From Clostridia bacterium (GTDB lineage Bacteria; Bacillota; Clostridia; Oscillospirales; CAG-272), in NCBI GenBank assembly GCA_017461945.1, contig JAFTSB010000025.1, positions 1-59,880 on the forward strand: DNA of 59,880 nt, read 5' to 3'. The notes under the pieces are model-generated. The model was not told where the DNA came from, did not search any database, and worked only from the letters and a program-made list of their open reading frames with translations. The translations under genes were made by a program, and so were the position numbers. The stretch's first letter is position 1, and every line of letters begins with the position of its first letter. Shown in pieces: positions 58,677 through 59,880 of this stretch.

Positions 58677-59636
58677 ATGCGCGAACCTGATTTGAGAAAA
58701 GTAACGATCATCGGTGCCGGTAACGTGGGTGCCACCATTGCCTATACGCTGGCCATTGAGGGCATTGCCAACGAAATTCTGATGATCGACATCAAAACCG
58801 ACAAGGCAGAAGGAGAGGCCATGGACATCACCCAGGGTTCGCCCTTTTTCAAGGGTACCCGTGTGACGGCCGGCGACTATCCGGATGCCGTAAACTCCGA
58901 TATTGTGATCATCACCTCCGGTGTGGCCCGCACAGCAGGCCAAAACCGTTTGGACCTGGCGCAGGTCAACGTAGACATTCTCAAAAGGATTGCCAAGGAT
59001 ATCACCCAGTATGCCCCCGATGCGATTTATATTCTGATCAGCAACCCCGTGGATATACTGACCTACGTGTTCAACAAATGCACCGATATTCCCGAGAGCC
59101 ACATCATCGGTAGCGGCACCATTTTGGATACCTCGCGTCTGCGCTCGTATCTGGGCGACCATTTTCACATCAGCCGCCAAAATGTGCATGCCTTTGTGTT
59201 TGGCGAGCACGGCGACTCCTCCTTTGTGCCCTGGTCGCAGGTCAACATTTCCTGCGTGGACGTAGAAAAATACCGCAAGGTATCGCGGGAGCTTGACGAT
59301 CCCATTCCTCCCCTGAATCGCGAGGCCGCCGAGCAATATGTGCGCACCTCCGGCTCACAGATCATTGCCCGTAAGGGTGCCACCTTCTATGCAGTATCGA
59401 CTGCGGCAGTACACATTTGCAAATGTATCTTCAGCGGCAACGATACGGCAATGACCATTTCCACCATGCACCATGACGAGTATGGCATTGATGATGTATG
59501 CTTGTCAACCCTATCCTTGGTAGGTCCCGACGGCATCAAGGCTCACATCCCCGTAGAGTTGACCGAGGAAGAAATAAAAAAGCTGCAGCGCAGCGCCCAA
59601 TGCCTGCACAACGTGCTGGATCAGATCGAATATTAA
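58677..59636 (+). CDS. L-lactate/malate dehydrogenase family enzyme
   Basis: A 319-residue NAD-dependent 2-hydroxyacid dehydrogenase. The dinucleotide motif is IIGAGNVGAT, the catalytic histidine is in FGEHGDSS, and the substrate-binding arginine is in DTSRLR. The specificity loop reads GVARTAGQNRL: R85 occupies the place (102 in LDH numbering) that is Gln in lactate and Arg in malate dehydrogenases. The general sequence is LDH-like, so either activity is possible, and automatic annotation as ldh could be wrong. Confidence 0.9.
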   Translation: MREPDLRKVTIIGAGNVGATIAYTLAIEGIANEILMIDIKTDKAEGEAMDITQGSPFFKGTRVTAGDYPDAVNSDIVIITSGVARTAGQNRLDLAQVNVDILKRIAKDITQYAPDAIYILISNPVDILTYVFNKCTDIPESHIIGSGTILDTSRLRSYLGDHFHISRQNVHAFVFGEHGDSSFVPWSQVNISCVDVEKYRKVSRELDDPIPPLNREAAEQYVRTSGSQIIARKGATFYAVSTAAVHICKCIFSGNDTAMTISTMHHDEYGIDDVCLSTLSLVGPDGIKAHIPVELTEEEIKKLQRSAQCLHNVLDQIEY

Positions 59637-59640
59637 AAAA

Positions 59641-59673
59641 AGGCTCCGTTTGCCAAGCAAACGGAGCCTTTTT
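59641..59673 (+). terminator. Terminator of pfkA-ldh
   Basis: The stem AGGCTCCGTTTGC/GCAAACGGAGCCT with a 3-nt loop is followed by five T residues. Confidence 0.9.
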
Positions 59674-59710
59674 GCTGCTAAAACAGCGATACGGTGTTGA
59701 ATTTTTGCAA

Positions 59711-59744
59711 CAAAACAGCACCTGCCGTAGCAGGTGCTGTTTTG
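59711..59744. terminator. Second terminator, serving the leftward gene at the window end
   Basis: The stem CAAAACAGCACCTGC with its complement has the loop CGTA. It lies just after the stop of the partial leftward gene. Confidence 0.85.
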
Positions 59745-59753
59745 TTGTTATGT

Positions 59754-59880
59754 TCAGATCTCGGGGATCTGGATCTCGATCTCGTGGCCCAGCTCTGCGG
59801 ACTTGGCAATGCCATCCAGAATAGCCTGGTTGTACAGGATCTGGGAGGAAGGCACGGGAGCGGTGCCGTTATTCTTAACA
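59754..59880 (-). CDS. C-terminus of a probable Gfo/Idh/MocA oxidoreductase (partial)
   Basis: The last 42 codons of a leftward gene that begins beyond the window. The tail reads NGTAPVPSSQILYNQAILDG, then IAKSAELGHEIEIQIPEI, and stops at 59754-59756. The pattern (A-P-V-P, helix with ILDG, K/S-A-E-x-G) fits the end of Gfo/Idh/MocA NAD-dependent sugar oxidoreductases. With so little sequence the family call is tentative. Confidence 0.6.
   Translation of the reverse strand, partial: VKNNGTAPVPSSQILYNQAILDGIAKSAELGHEIEIQIPEI

Overview
The window looks like a chromosome segment of an anaerobic member of the Clostridia (Bacillota), probably a gut species with moderately high GC. The reasons are the gene order yggS-sepF-yggT-ylmH-ileS-lspA-rluD, RNase Y, an L-box lysine riboswitch before dapA, strictly anaerobic enzymes (NrdD/NrdG, a second glycyl-radical enzyme with its activase, and a PflX-like radical SAM protein) and typical sigma-A promoters with 17-bp spacers. 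I see no phage, insertion sequence, CRISPR array, rRNA or tRNA.

Layout. 1-4064: a glycyl-radical enzyme of unknown substrate, its activase and a divergent AraC regulator. 4060-16196: a long leftward run of queA, a small membrane protein, miaA, an HlyD-like protein, yggS, sepF, yggT, ylmH, ileS, lspA, rluD and two HAD phosphatases. Many of these genes overlap by 4 nt. A 104-bp tandem repeat sits between queA and the small membrane protein. 16238-18254: lysine-riboswitch-controlled dapA-dapB. 18322-21313: NUDIX hydrolase, MFS transporter and glycerophosphodiesterase. 21423-26179: recA-recX and nrdD-nrdG, the latter with an NrdR box. 26517-32992: rny, then a DUF512 radical SAM/PDZ protein, der, obg and ppa. 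33031-40341: three regulators (two AraC, one membrane XRE), a 1077-residue surface phosphoesterase and a MATE exporter. 40391-46419: a carbohydrate cluster with two SGNH esterases, a GH2 enzyme and a CE7 esterase, which also holds a tRNA methyltransferase gene (mnmM) and a DUF6062 gene. 46591-49582: a small His/Met-rich protein, tmk-mtlD and a HAD hydrolase. 49625-54903: two fused ABC-FtsX/MacB proteins. 55152-59636: PflX-like protein, cinA, pfkA and an LDH/MDH-family dehydrogenase. 59754-end: the C-terminus of a probable Gfo/Idh/MocA oxidoreductase.

How it fits together. Most of the window is housekeeping: cell division, translation, tRNA modification, lysine/DAP synthesis, DNA repair, anaerobic dNTP synthesis and glycolysis. 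The accessory parts follow one design, in which an AraC-type regulator is transcribed away from a structural gene through a shared promoter region. This is seen for the glycyl-radical operon, the surface phosphoesterase and the MATE exporter. The most promising unknown is the short glycyl-radical enzyme, whose catalytic cysteine lies in an unusual Cys-Trp-Glu context. Other points of interest are the leader of the ABC pair, which holds three copies of one 9-mer, the surface phosphoesterase, the intergenic repeats, and a dehydrogenase annotatable as LDH that carries the malate-dehydrogenase type arginine.
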